Assembly: GCF_016411865.1 (NCBI RefSeq) | Contig: NZ_JAEKJA010000001.1 | Location: forward strand, 310,001-374,000 | DNA: 64,000 nt | Direction of reading: 5' to 3' | DNA from: Acuticoccus mangrovi | GTDB lineage: Bacteria; Pseudomonadota; Alphaproteobacteria; Rhizobiales; Amorphaceae | Shown here: positions 49,400 through 59,448 of the stretch, in pieces | Position numbering within the stretch: the first letter of the stretch is position 1 | Layout: every line of letters begins with the position of its first letter | Notes under the pieces: generated by a model | What the model was told of the DNA's origin: nothing | The model's database searches: none | The model's input: the letters and a program-made list of their open reading frames with translations, nothing else | Position numbers and translations under genes: made by a program

Positions 49400-49476
49400 C
49401 GGAGTGTAGCGCAGTCTGGTAGCGCACCTCGTTCGGGACGAGGGGGTCGCAGGTTCGAATCCTGCCACTCCGACCA
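49400..49476 (+). tRNA. tRNA-Pro (CGG)
   Basis: Acceptor CGGAGTG pairs with CACTCCG; D-arm GCGCAGTCTGGTAGCGC; anticodon loop TTCGGGA with CGG; T-loop GGTTCGAATCC; discriminator A; encoded CCA. An integrase remnant abuts its 3' end. Confidence 0.95.
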
Positions 49477-49507
49477 CCGATTTCCTAGCTTTCTCCATCC
49501 CAACCTT

Positions 49508-49900
49508 CTAACCGGCGGACCGTTTCGCGAACCGGTTCACGAAGGATCGGTGGACGGAAGCCGGGTGCAGCGGCGAATGGTGGCCGTACGTCCGCTGCAA
49601 CGTCTCCATGGTCATGCCCAGGTAGCCGGCCACCTCCGAAGGGTCCGCCCAGGACTGCATCAGCCAGGTCGCGCAGGTATGGCGCAGCACGTGCGGCGTG
49701 ACGTCCTCGCCCAGCCCGGCAGCCTCACGCGCCCGCTCGAACGCCTTCCTCACCGACTCCACCGGCTTGCCGTTCCATTCGACGACGTGCCGCATCGGCC
49801 GTCCCTGTCGCCGAGCTGAGACGACCCAGGAGCGGGTGTGCGCGACCAACGGAGTGGGCCGGCGGATGGTCGGCTTCCGTTTGCTTGTCGGCTTCTCCAT
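49508..49900 (-). pseudogene. Tyrosine integrase remnant beside tRNA-Pro
   Basis: Only the C-terminal ~130 residues of a phage-type integrase remain. VVEWNGKPVESVRKAFERAR and VTPHVLRHTCATWLMQSWAD (His-x-x-Arg) are followed by VAGYLGMTMETLQRTYGHHS with the nucleophile Tyr region and RFAKRSAG. The N-terminal and core-binding domains and the first catalytic Arg are missing. It ends 32 bp past the tRNA-Pro 3' end and points at it, as integrases of tRNA-borne islands do, so it is a relic of the insertion of an island to the right. Confidence 0.85.
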
Positions 49901-50031
49901 CGCGGACGACGACCGTCCATCTCTTCGACGAGCCGGTTGCTGTCGAATGCCTCGTCGGCGATGGGGGCGTGAACGCCAGATCCTCGATCGAGGGCGGCAC
50001 ACCGACCATCGCAAGCCAGGGCGTGTGGGGG

Positions 50032-53000
50032 TCAGAAGCGGAACCCCACGCGGCCGGAGATGGCCTGATAGATCGAGTCGCCGCCGGCGGAGACGTCGTA
50101 CTGCGCGCGTAGCTCGAGGCCGCCGCTCGTCACGAGCTCGGCGCCGAGCGTGGCGTCGGCGAGAAGCCGCGCGCCCTCGAACGAGTTGTCGAACGCGGTG
50201 GCTCCGACCGGAGCCGCCGCGAAGCGCGCGCGTTGGTTGAACTCGCGATCCGACCAATAGGTGAGGCCGAGGCGGCCATAGGCCCGCAGTTTCGCTCCGT
50301 CGAAAACCACCTGCGTGCCCACTTCGACCGCCGGTCTGACCGCGACGTTGACGTCCTGCGTGTCCTCGTAGGCGAGGTTGAAGGCGCCTGCACCGTGTTC
50401 GCTGTAGGCTGGAACGCTCGTCCACACCACGTCGAGGTCGGCCATCGGCTTCACGTACATCGGGCCGACGGCACCGTCATAGGAGACCCGCACGCGGCCG
50501 GCGAGCGTGTGTGCCACGGCGTCGGACCGCGCGACGCGGCCACCGGTGGTCGTGAAGCGGGCCGTGGTGCGTTCGTGGTTGAGATCGCTGAACATGTAGG
50601 TGCCCGCCAGCGCGATTTGGAACACGTCGTCGATGCGCTTCTTGACGACCACGCCGGCGGCATAGTCGTCGGCATGGGATTCGAACCGGCCATCGTCGCT
50701 TTCCGCACGCGATTGGCCGTAGCTGACGACGCCGCCGACATACCAGCCGTCGCCGACGAGCTTCTGTCCGCCGACGGCGACGCCGCCGTAGACGGTATCG
50801 ACACCGGACGTGGCGCTGTCGTCATCGAGCGAGGCGAAGCGGCCGATCGGCTTCAGGTAGACACAGGATTCTTCGGTGAGCCGGCCGGTCGCCGCATTGA
50901 CGACAGGGCACGAGTTCTGCGTCTCCAGAACCATCTGTGCCTTGTCGGAGGAATGCACCCCGGTCGTCGCGCTGGCGACGTCGCCGCTCATCTCCTTCAT
51001 CATCGCCACGTAGTCGTCTTCGTCGGTCTCGTTGGCGAGCGCGACAAGTGTGGCACTCAGTCCACCGGAACCCCCGCCGGCGGTGTAGACGGACTGGATA
51101 TGCTGCGCGACATCCTGGGCGCTCGTGCCGGCGAGGCTCTCGGGTGTGGTGTAGTCGATCGTGGCCCCCACGGTGAACGTGCTTCCAACCTGATTGAGCG
51201 AATACTGGGTGGCGAGGGTGTCAACGGGCGATGCGTTCAGCGTGACCGAGCCGAGGTCGGTGGTGAGGAAGGTTGCGGCCTCCTGCGACGGCGTGGGAAG
51301 CGACAGAAGCGTCGGCACGACCGTTCCGCCGAAGGAGAGCGTACCGCCCTCGACCCCGCCGTTGGTGACGTCGATCGTGTCGATCATGCCGTTGGCCGGA
51401 TCCCAGTCGAGGCCGAGCGAGCCGCCGATTTGCGAGAACTCGACCGCTTGGAACTCGGTGGAGCCGATCACGCCCGGGCCGGCGACGTCGATGTGGCCGG
51501 TGTTTTGAAAGCTGCCCTCGCCCCAAAAAGGCTGCTTCGACCAGTTGCCCTGCAGCGCCTGAACCGTCGGCGGGACATAATGCAGCGTGTCGTCGTTGGT
51601 GCCGACGACGACGATCTCGCCGGGATAGAACGTCCCGGAATTGTCGAAGACGTTGCTGCCGAAGCCGAGATCGATGTTGCCGATCAACGTGCCCCGGTTG
51701 GTGAGAGTGACGGAGGCGGGATCGTCGAACGACAGAAGGTGAGCCGCGGCGACGGCGTAGCCGCCCTCGCCGGCAGAGACCGTACCGCCTTCGATGGTGA
51801 TCGTGTTGGACTGATTGCCGCCGAGGATGGCGATCCCCGCCGCGCTCGATCCTGTGCCGCCGGTCACGGTCCCGTTGGTCGTCACGCTGATCGTACCGTT
51901 CGTGACATAGCCCAAGCCGCTGCTCTCGGCGTAGACGGCGACGGAGTGGGCGCCCGTCGCCACGACGTCGCCGACGACGTCGACCGTCACCGCGCCGCCG
52001 GAGCCCCAATTCTCGAGGTCGATCTCGGTCGGAATCGCGGCGAGCGACAGGTGCCCGGCATAGCTGCCGATGGAGCCGCCGCCGCCAGCCGTCGACTGCG
52101 CGAAGATGCCGTGCGCGCCGTAGCCCGTCGTCTTGATCGACACGGTGGCGTCCGCCGCGGTCGTGACGCTCACGCTCCCCCCCGTGTGCGCCGTTCCGTT
52201 CGACACCAGGAAGCTCATCGCATCGGCAAGCTCAGTCCCCAGACCGGCGACGTGACCGCCGCCGCCGGCGACCGTTTGGGCGACGAGCGCGCTGGCGCCG
52301 GTGCCTTCGGTGGAGAGCACGGCGCCGTCGTCGAGCGTGATTTCGACGTTGCCGCCGATGCCGCTGTTGCCGTCGCCGCCGGCGCTGAACGTGAGCGGGA
52401 TGTCGATATAGCCCGAGCCCACCGCGCCAGTGCCACCGCCGCCGCCGACCGACTGACCGAACACGGCGAAAGCGTCGTCGCCCATGGTGGTGATGGTGCC
52501 GCCGACCTCGATGTCGACGAGCCCGCCATTGCCGCCGTTGCTGCCATTCCCGCCGAAGGTGAAGTTGAGCCCTTTGCTTTCGTCCTCCGCTTCGCCACCC
52601 TCGGCGGTCGCGACCGAGGTCGACAGCCCGGGCGTCTCGTAAAGGGGAGCGCCCGAGACGCTCGCCATGCCGTTGTCGTCGAAGCTCTGCCCGTTGAAGT
52701 AGGTGTGGCCGCCGCCACCACCCACCGACTGGGCGAAGATGCCGTGCGAGTGGTTGCCCTGCGTCTTGATGATGCCGGTGTTGGTGACGTCGACCTCGCC
52801 GCCGTTCGACGCGTTGCCGGCGTCGCCGCCGACCTCGACCGTGAGCGCGGCCGACAGGAAAATGCCTTCCTCGGACGTGGCGGCACCGCCCGTGCCGCCG
52901 CCGCCGCCGACCGACTGCGCCTCGATGCCGGGCGAGAAGTTGCCCGCCGTCGTGATCTCGCCGCTGTTCGTGACGGTAACCTGGCCGCCGTTGTTGCCGG

Positions 53001-56000
53001 CGCCGCCGCCACCGCCCACGTTGACGGAGCCGGAAAGCTGGCCGAGTTCGGCACTGGCGCCGCCGCCAAATCCGCCACCACCGCCGACCGACTGAGCGAA
53101 GATGGCACTCGCCGTGTCACCTTCGGTCCAGATCGTTCCCTCGTTGCTCACCTCGATCGTGCCGCCGATGCCGCCGACACCCCCCGAGCCGCCGACGGAG
53201 ATATCCAGAGCGACGTTGGGCAGCTCGATCCCCTCCGGCTCTTCGGGCTCCGAGGCCTCGCCCTCCGGCGAAACCGTCGCGGAAGCGGGGCGGACGGCCT
53301 TGAGGAATTTTTGGATCGTCGTCGCGTCCTGGTGGAGAGCGTCGGCTTCGTCGAGGATCTCGACGGGCAGGTCGTTGCCCGCGCTCGCCGCCCCGCCGGC
53401 GCCGCCGCCACCGCCGATCGACTGTGCTTGGATGCCGAACCCGCCGTGGCCGGAGGTCTTGATGACCGCGCCGGCCTGGTTGTCGACGGTCACGTCACCG
53501 CCGGCGCCGCCGCTCCCGCCCGATCCGCCGACCGAGACCGAGAGTTGCGGGCCGTCGGCGTTGGACGAGGCCTGAGCCCCGCCGCCGTAGCCGCCGCCAC
53601 CGCCGATCGACTGGGCGATGATGCCGGACGAGTTCGGTCCTTCGATGGTGATGGAGCCCGAATTGATGACCTTCACGAGCGCGGACCCCGTCGCCGGTCC
53701 GCCGCTGCCGCCCACGGCCACGCCGGCGGCGATGCCGTTGGCCGCCGCAAGCGAGATGCCGGGAATCGAATACGCCGCGCCGAGGCCTCCGGTACCACCG
53801 CCGCCGCCGATCGACTGCGCGATGATGCCGTGGGAGAATTGACCAGCGGTCGAGATGGAGCCGTCGTTGGTGACGTGGACCTCGTCGCCGTCGCCGCCAC
53901 CACCGGCGGAGCCGCCGACGGCGACCGTGAGGCTGCTGCCCACCGAGTTCTCGGTCGCAAGGCTCGCCGCGACCGCCTGCGAGTTGCCGCCGTTGCCGCC
54001 GCCACCACCGATCGACTGTGCGTGGATTGCGCTCGCCATCATCCCGGTGGTCGACACCGAGCCATAGTTGGTGACGTAGACCTCGTCGCCGCTGCCGCCA
54101 CCTTCGCCGGACCCGCCGACCGAAACCGATGCGTTGAGCGAGACGGTTCCCGGCGAGCGGACGAGGCCGACCGTGTACGACGCGGCGTGACCGCCGGTGC
54201 CGCCGCCGCCGCCGATCGAGGCGGCATAGATGCCGATCGACTCGTCGTCGGCGGTCGACAGGTCGGCCACGTTGTTGACGTGGACCTCGCCCCCGTCGCC
54301 GCCCGCGCCGCCGGATCCGCCGATGGAGATCGCGGCGCCGAACTGGGCTCCGCCGGACGCCAGCGTGATCGGAGCCGCGAATGCGGTGGCGACGGCGCCA
54401 CCCCCGTCGCCACCGCCACCACCGACGGACATCGCCTTGATGCCATACGCCCCGACGGACGAGGTGGAGATGATCGCGCCGTCGACGGCCGCGGTGGCGT
54501 CGGGGTTCACCTCCACCGTGCCGGCGTTACCGCCCGAGCCGCCGGAGCCGCCGACCGCGACCGAGACGAACGGCGCGACCGAGAACGCGCCACCGCCCGC
54601 GCCGCCGCCGCCGCCGATCGAGCTCGCGACGACGGCGTGCGCGTTCGAGCCCGTCGTCTTGACGGTGCCGGTCGTTTCGATCGTGACGCTACCGCCGTCG
54701 CCGCCGGAGCCGCCCGAGCCGCCGATGCCGAACGCTCCGTTGCCGCCGCCGCCCGTTCCGCCGCCGAGATATTCGGACGGAATGGCGGAGCCGAGGACCA
54801 GTCCGCCACCACCGCCGATGCTGAGGCCGTAGAGGCCAAAGGCGCCGTCGCCGCTCGTCGTCACGGTGCCGGGGTTCGTGATGGTCACGGTTCCGCCACC
54901 ACCGGCGCCACCGCCGTCACCGCCGACGCCGAAGAGGCTCGTCGACGGACCGCCGTTGCCGCCGGCGCCACCGATCGATTGGGCGAAGACGCCCATTGCG
55001 CCGTCGCCGCTGGTGCCAACCGTGGTTTCCGCGTTCAGCGTGACCGTCGCCGTGTCCGCGTCGGCGCCCGCGCCGCCCGCATCGCCGGCACCGTAGATCA
55101 GCGAGAAGTTCTCTGCGTTGCCCGATCCGCCGGTTCCGGAGATCGATTGGACGGCGAGGCCGTGCGAGCCGGTGCCGCTCGTCGTGACGTCGAGTGTCCC
55201 GCCACTGACGATCAGGGTGGAGGCGCCGCCGGCCCCGGCTGCGCCCGCGTCGCCCCCGCCGCCGCCCGCGCCTGCCGCGCCGCCGCTGCCGCCGACGCTC
55301 TCCACGAGTGCACCGGGGTTGTAGGAACCCGCTGCCGTAATCGAGTTCGTGCCGCTGGTGAAGACGAGGGTCGCCGGGCCGCCGGCACCTCCCGCACCCC
55401 CGTTCGCGCTGTCGTGGGGATCGCCGGATTGCCCGCCCAAGCTGCCGTTCCCGCCGAGCGAGCTGACCTCGATACCGGGGCTGCCCGTGTTCTGCCCGTC
55501 GGTGTCCGGCTCCGTGTCGATGGTCGCGCCGTTGATCTCGAGGTACGCATCCGCCCCGGCGCCGCCATCGTTTCCGTTGGCACCCTTGAGGGCGAAGTCG
55601 CCCTCGGCGTAGCCTCCGTCACCGCCGACGCTGCGGACCTGGATCGTCGCGAGAGAGCTGCTCGCATGGAGGATCGAGGCGGGGTCGGAGCTCCCTTGTG
55701 CGGGGTCGATCGTCACCGCCACGGATCCGCCTGCACCGCCCGCACCGGCGGTGTGCCGACCGAGAACCGCAGAGCCTGCGGATCCGCCATTTCCCCCGAC
55801 CGAAGCGGCATAGATTGCAGAATAGCCAATAGAGTCGAAGAAGTCGCCCTGCGTGGCTACGGTAACGCTGCTGCCATCGCCGCCGTTGCCACCGCTGTGA
55901 TCGCTCCCGTTACCACCATCACCGCCGGTCGATGTGATGGAAACCGTTGTCACGGTAGCACTTCCGCTTGCGATCACGTCGATCGGTGCAGGTGTTCCAC

Positions 56001-56184
56001 CCCCACCCGCGTCCGAGAAGACACCGTCGTCTTTGCCGTTTGATCCAGTTGCCGCGATCGGGCCGGTATAGGCGGACTGTCCATGCGCCAATGTGGAAAG
56101 TGTCGGGACAGTTGCGACGAGTGCTATGGCGCTCACACCGAACTTCAGAATTCGTACGCTCGCAGAGTGCCTTTTCCGCACCAT
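50032..56184 (-). CDS. Giant glycine-rich autotransporter
   Basis: Type Va secreted protein of 2050 residues. Signal peptide with a long basic start (MVRKRHSASVRILKFG, then VSAIALVATVPTLSTLAHG). The passenger, about residues 40-1770, is built from roughly 60-75-residue units each containing S[IV]GGGGG and a following GG; about 12 such motifs are visible, with strand-forming V-T-N-x-G-x-I segments between them, giving an expected beta-helix. The C-terminal ~270 residues form a beta-barrel (SCVYLKPIGRFASLDDDSAT; GGVVSYGQSRAESDDGRF) ending in GRVGFRF with a terminal Phe. Likely an adhesin or surface fibre. The gene sits just inside the island marked by the tRNA-Pro integrase relic. Confidence 0.88.
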   Translation of the reverse strand: MVRKRHSASVRILKFGVSAIALVATVPTLSTLAHGQSAYTGPIAATGSNGKDDGVFSDAGGGGTPAPIDVIASGSATVTTVSITSTGGDGGNGSDHSGGNGGDGSSVTVATQGDFFDSIGYSAIYAASVGGNGGSAGSAVLGRHTAGAGGAGGSVAVTIDPAQGSSDPASILHASSSLATIQVRSVGGDGGYAEGDFALKGANGNDGGAGADAYLEINGATIDTEPDTDGQNTGSPGIEVSSLGGNGSLGGQSGDPHDSANGGAGGAGGPATLVFTSGTNSITAAGSYNPGALVESVGGSGGAAGAGGGGGDAGAAGAGGASTLIVSGGTLDVTTSGTGSHGLAVQSISGTGGSGNAENFSLIYGAGDAGGAGADADTATVTLNAETTVGTSGDGAMGVFAQSIGGAGGNGGPSTSLFGVGGDGGGAGGGGTVTITNPGTVTTSGDGAFGLYGLSIGGGGGLVLGSAIPSEYLGGGTGGGGNGAFGIGGSGGSGGDGGSVTIETTGTVKTTGSNAHAVVASSIGGGGGAGGGAFSVAPFVSVAVGGSGGSGGNAGTVEVNPDATAAVDGAIISTSSVGAYGIKAMSVGGGGGDGGGAVATAFAAPITLASGGAQFGAAISIGGSGGAGGDGGEVHVNNVADLSTADDESIGIYAASIGGGGGTGGHAASYTVGLVRSPGTVSLNASVSVGGSGEGGGSGDEVYVTNYGSVSTTGMMASAIHAQSIGGGGGNGGNSQAVAASLATENSVGSSLTVAVGGSAGGGGDGDEVHVTNDGSISTAGQFSHGIIAQSIGGGGGTGGLGAAYSIPGISLAAANGIAAGVAVGGSGGPATGSALVKVINSGSITIEGPNSSGIIAQSIGGGGGYGGGAQASSNADGPQLSVSVGGSGGSGGAGGDVTVDNQAGAVIKTSGHGGFGIQAQSIGGGGGAGGAASAGNDLPVEILDEADALHQDATTIQKFLKAVRPASATVSPEGEASEPEEPEGIELPNVALDISVGGSGGVGGIGGTIEVSNEGTIWTEGDTASAIFAQSVGGGGGFGGGASAELGQLSGSVNVGGGGGAGNNGGQVTVTNSGEITTAGNFSPGIEAQSVGGGGGTGGAATSEEGIFLSAALTVEVGGDAGNASNGGEVDVTNTGIIKTQGNHSHGIFAQSVGGGGGHTYFNGQSFDDNGMASVSGAPLYETPGLSTSVATAEGGEAEDESKGLNFTFGGNGSNGGNGGLVDIEVGGTITTMGDDAFAVFGQSVGGGGGTGAVGSGYIDIPLTFSAGGDGNSGIGGNVEITLDDGAVLSTEGTGASALVAQTVAGGGGHVAGLGTELADAMSFLVSNGTAHTGGSVSVTTAADATVSIKTTGYGAHGIFAQSTAGGGGSIGSYAGHLSLAAIPTEIDLENWGSGGAVTVDVVGDVVATGAHSVAVYAESSGLGYVTNGTISVTTNGTVTGGTGSSAAGIAILGGNQSNTITIEGGTVSAGEGGYAVAAAHLLSFDDPASVTLTNRGTLIGNIDLGFGSNVFDNSGTFYPGEIVVVGTNDDTLHYVPPTVQALQGNWSKQPFWGEGSFQNTGHIDVAGPGVIGSTEFQAVEFSQIGGSLGLDWDPANGMIDTIDVTNGGVEGGTLSFGGTVVPTLLSLPTPSQEAATFLTTDLGSVTLNASPVDTLATQYSLNQVGSTFTVGATIDYTTPESLAGTSAQDVAQHIQSVYTAGGGSGGLSATLVALANETDEDDYVAMMKEMSGDVASATTGVHSSDKAQMVLETQNSCPVVNAATGRLTEESCVYLKPIGRFASLDDDSATSGVDTVYGGVAVGGQKLVGDGWYVGGVVSYGQSRAESDDGRFESHADDYAAGVVVKKRIDDVFQIALAGTYMFSDLNHERTTARFTTTGGRVARSDAVAHTLAGRVRVSYDGAVGPMYVKPMADLDVVWTSVPAYSEHGAGAFNLAYEDTQDVNVAVRPAVEVGTQVVFDGAKLRAYGRLGLTYWSDREFNQRARFAAAPVGATAFDNSFEGARLLADATLGAELVTSGGLELRAQYDVSAGGDSIYQAISGRVGFRF

Positions 56185-56630
56185 AACCTTCCCCGACCTG
56201 ACTGCGAGGATGTTGGTCCCACGGAACTTGGAGCTTCAATGCAATTCCCGACGGCAAGCGGGGCGCTCGGACCGTCGCCGGTCGTACTGTTGCCTAAATG
56301 TTTCAGTTAATTTAGCTTCGTAACGATCGATCGGATACCATGGACATAGTTCGATCCTGACCGGCGGAACGCGATGCCTTCGAGCCTGTCTACCGCGAGG
56401 TGAGACGTAGTCCGCAGCCTCTCCAATCTCGAACTGGCGATGCTCTCGGGAACGAGATTGCTTCGCGGTGGTCAATGCCAGAAATCGAGTGGGTGGAGGT
56501 AGGCACAGGGGCAGTGCAGGGAGACACGTTCTCAATCCAGCGCTGACATGTGGTCCACCCCGCGAAGGTCATCGGAACGCGGGAACGACGTCGCTCGCTG
56601 TGGGGCGACGCCTCGACCGAAACCAGATCC
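56185..56630. other. Intergenic region upstream of the autotransporter gene
   Basis: 446 bp with no convincing gene. It must contain the autotransporter promoter. The part from 56280 to 56350 is richer in A/T than the rest. No consensus promoter or operator stands out. Confidence 0.5.
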
Positions 56631-58802
56631 TCAAAATCTGGCAAAAGCCTTCAGCAGGAACTTGCGGCCTTCCCCATAGCCGCAGGTGTAGATGCCCTGA
56701 CAGCCGGAGACATACTCTTCATCGAAGAGGTTGGTCACGTTGAGAGACACGCCATAGTTGTCCCGCTCGTAGGCGAGGCGGGCATCGAAGATGAACGCGT
56801 CGGGCACCTTCAATGTGTTCTCGTTGTCGGCATAGGATTCGCCCTGGTAACGCACGCCGCCGCCGATCTCGACACCCGCGAACCGTCCTGTCGGCACGGT
56901 GTAGTTCATCCAGAGTGAAGCGAGCACGTTCGGGATTAGGTACGGCTGATTGCCGATGATCGCCTCGTTGGCGTCATCCACGATGGTGAGGTCGTAGGCG
57001 GTGAAGGCGCCCTTCACGTCGAGCTGGTTCCACAGCCTCAGAGTCGCTTCGAGCTCGATCCCCTTCGAATTGATCTCTCCCACCGTTTGCGGAATGTAGA
57101 GGGGCGCGACGGACTGCAGGGTGTTGCGGCGCGTCAGATCGAACAGGGACACGGTGAACAGCCCGTCGATGACCCCGGGCTTGAGCTGGGGGCGATACTT
57201 GAAGCCGACTTCGTACTGTTCGCCGGTTTGCGAGTTTACCGGATCGCCGTTCGCATCCGTGCCGATCTGCGGAGCGAAGAAGTGCGAGGCGGAGACGTAC
57301 GGCACCAGGCCGAAGTCGAACTCGTAACCCAGGCCGATCCGGCCGGACAGTGCCGATTCGAACCCCGAGTAGTCCGCATTAGAGGCGGAGCGGTCGTTGC
57401 GGTCGATCCAGACATTGTCGACGCGCCCATTCGCGGTGAGGATGAAGCCGTTCCCGAACCGCGCCTGGTCCTGAGCGTAGAATCCCAGCTGGTGCAGATC
57501 GATGACGTCATCGAGATAGGGGTCGTAGAGGGCGGGGAGCGCGTTGGTGTAGATCGGATTGATTGGATCGAGCGGATCGGCGGGACCGGTCGCCTGCACC
57601 TGATCGATGTGGAAGTAGCGGTAGTCGACCCCCAGCAGGAGTTCGTGCTGGACGAGCGGAGTGGTCTCGCCGCGCAGGACGATCTGGTTGTCGCTGTTGA
57701 ACAACTGCGCGTCGGTGTCGTGCTTGAAGTTGAGCCGATAGAGCGTGTTGTCCGTGGTGTCGTAGTCGTAGGGGTAAGGTCCGTACTCCTCGCGATGGAT
57801 CGCGGTGTATCGCGTGTTGGAGCGCACGGTGACGTTCTCGTTGACGTCGTGCTCCACGTCGGCGCCCACGGCGGCCTGCCAGGCGCGGATGTAATCCTCT
57901 TCCGGCTCGGAGTAGAAGAGGTCGCGCGGGATCCTTCCGTAGGGTGCGTCGACAACTGAGCCGACATAGGGCCAGAAGCCGCCGGTGTGCTGGTTGTCGT
58001 CGTATTGGAAGGAGCCATAGAACTCGGCGCGCGTCGTGCCGTTGTCGAAGGTGAGGTTCGGGTTGATGAGACCGCGGAACTCGTCCGCATATTCGGTCTG
58101 CGTCGCGCCGCCCTTCAGCTTGCCGAGGACACGGTAACTCCACGGACTGTCAGCGTTGAACCGATCACCCAAGTCGAAGGCCCCGTAGCCATTCGGCTCA
58201 TCGGTGATGCCGAATTCGACATATCGGCGTCGCTTGCCGTCCGCCCGCTTGCTGATGATGTTGACGATGCCGCCGGCGTTCGAGCCGCCGTACAGCACCG
58301 ACGCGGCTCCCTTCAGGACCTCGATGCGCTCGGTGATCCACGGATCGATCACGTAGCCGGCGAAGGCATATTGAAAGAGCTGCAGGCTGTCGAGAAAGAT
58401 ACCGGTCTGGCTGGCGTCGAACCCGCGGATGTAGATCCAGTCAGTATCCCCGTCGGGCCCGAAGGGCTGTGCGTAAACGCCCGCCGTATAGCGAAGGGCT
58501 TCGTCGATCTTCTGGGCGCCGAGATCCTCGATCTCGCGCTCGCCGACGACGGAGACCGACTGCGGCACCGCGAGGATATCGGTGGCGGTCTTGGAGCCGG
58601 CGGTGGTCTCGGTGGGCACGTAGCCGACGGGCGGAGCCGGATCGGCGATACCGCCGGGCGTCGTTCCAGCATCGTCGGAGTTGCCCTCAACAACGATCTG
58701 TTCGAGTTGAATCACTTGCGCATACGACGGCGAATGTCCTGCGGTGAGGCAAACCGCGGCCGCACTTGCCGACACAAGTATGGAGATCTTACTACAAGGC
58801 AT
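56631..58802 (-). CDS. TonB-dependent siderophore-type receptor
   Basis: Outer-membrane receptor of 723 residues. Signal peptide SASAAAVCLTAGHSPSYAQ; TonB box EQIVVEG near residue 34; plug domain with DILAVPQSVSVVGEREIEDL, GVYAQPFGPDGDTDWIYIRG and RIEVLKGAASVLYGGSNAGG, VNIISKR. The barrel ends YGEGRKFLLKAFARF with terminal Phe. The plug pattern is that of ferric-siderophore (hydroxamate-type) receptors, but the ligand is not certain. No siderophore synthesis or TonB genes are near. Upstream is an A/T-rich region that could hold iron-responsive sites. Confidence 0.9.
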   Translation of the reverse strand: MPCSKISILVSASAAAVCLTAGHSPSYAQVIQLEQIVVEGNSDDAGTTPGGIADPAPPVGYVPTETTAGSKTATDILAVPQSVSVVGEREIEDLGAQKIDEALRYTAGVYAQPFGPDGDTDWIYIRGFDASQTGIFLDSLQLFQYAFAGYVIDPWITERIEVLKGAASVLYGGSNAGGIVNIISKRADGKRRRYVEFGITDEPNGYGAFDLGDRFNADSPWSYRVLGKLKGGATQTEYADEFRGLINPNLTFDNGTTRAEFYGSFQYDDNQHTGGFWPYVGSVVDAPYGRIPRDLFYSEPEEDYIRAWQAAVGADVEHDVNENVTVRSNTRYTAIHREEYGPYPYDYDTTDNTLYRLNFKHDTDAQLFNSDNQIVLRGETTPLVQHELLLGVDYRYFHIDQVQATGPADPLDPINPIYTNALPALYDPYLDDVIDLHQLGFYAQDQARFGNGFILTANGRVDNVWIDRNDRSASNADYSGFESALSGRIGLGYEFDFGLVPYVSASHFFAPQIGTDANGDPVNSQTGEQYEVGFKYRPQLKPGVIDGLFTVSLFDLTRRNTLQSVAPLYIPQTVGEINSKGIELEATLRLWNQLDVKGAFTAYDLTIVDDANEAIIGNQPYLIPNVLASLWMNYTVPTGRFAGVEIGGGVRYQGESYADNENTLKVPDAFIFDARLAYERDNYGVSLNVTNLFDEEYVSGCQGIYTCGYGEGRKFLLKAFARF

Positions 58803-59448
58803 CGCATGTCATCCAACCGTTCTACAGTTGTGACTATGCACACCAATACTCGCCTTCACGAGTCTAAATTTACCTTCATGCAAAATCTCGAGCAGTCAGC
58901 GTGTCTGTTCAGCAACATTTTTTCATTTTGCGTATTCTATACATTTGGCGAAGGGATGCTGTCTTTTAAAATTCTATGAGACAATCGAACGCCTCTAAAT
59001 ATAAGCAAAGGTAGCGATCCGATCCTTTTCACTGTGACGGAGAGGGCGTGGCGCGGGGAGGGCCCAGCATCTCCGATGACGAGGATCGGCTGACACGCTG
59101 CGTAACCTTGGCGACCCCGCTCGGCGCGCGCGCGAGGGTCTTCGATTTCGATGGGCTCCAGCCTGTGGCGGCGCCAGCGCAGGAGCAACAAGCCGCCGGC
59201 GCGTTCCCACTCCGCCCGCCAACTCATCGACTTCTCGAAGGTCGAGGTTCGCTCCTGCGACCGGCGTGCCGGAAGGATCGGGGCCCAGGGAGGCTAAGGG
59301 GAGGCGGGGCAGGGCGGCATGCGGCGCAGCCCTGCGGAGAGCGGCCATGCAGGCCGGTGTGGATGACGATGGGATCGAGACGGCAGTGGGCGAACCGCCA
59401 CGTTTTGCCTCTGGTGTATCGGGGCGCGGGGTTGTGCCGCCTCGCGAA
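58803..59448. other. Intergenic region, A/T-rich then GC-rich
   Basis: 58803-59030 is A/T-rich and should carry the receptor promoter. 59040-59440 is GC-rich with several short open frames on both strands, none recognisable; degraded coding DNA is possible. No tRNA or repeat seen. Confidence 0.5.

Noticed and set aside
50233-56043. A 1936-codon open frame antisense to the autotransporter
   Set aside because: It is a by-product of GC-rich, glycine-codon-rich repeats; the product is low-complexity Asp/Arg/Ala sequence with no fold signals, while the other strand encodes a signal peptide, repeats and barrel.
58955-58980. Iron-control-element-like TTTTAAAATTCTA upstream of the siderophore-type receptor
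   Set aside because: It matches the Irr/ICE pattern only partly and lies about 160 bp from the start codon, so it is not listed as a site.
58937-59348. Short open frames on the minus strand before the SnoaL-like gene
   Set aside because: No family, no ribosome site and frame-shifted Arg/Pro-rich sequence; most likely non-coding or decayed.
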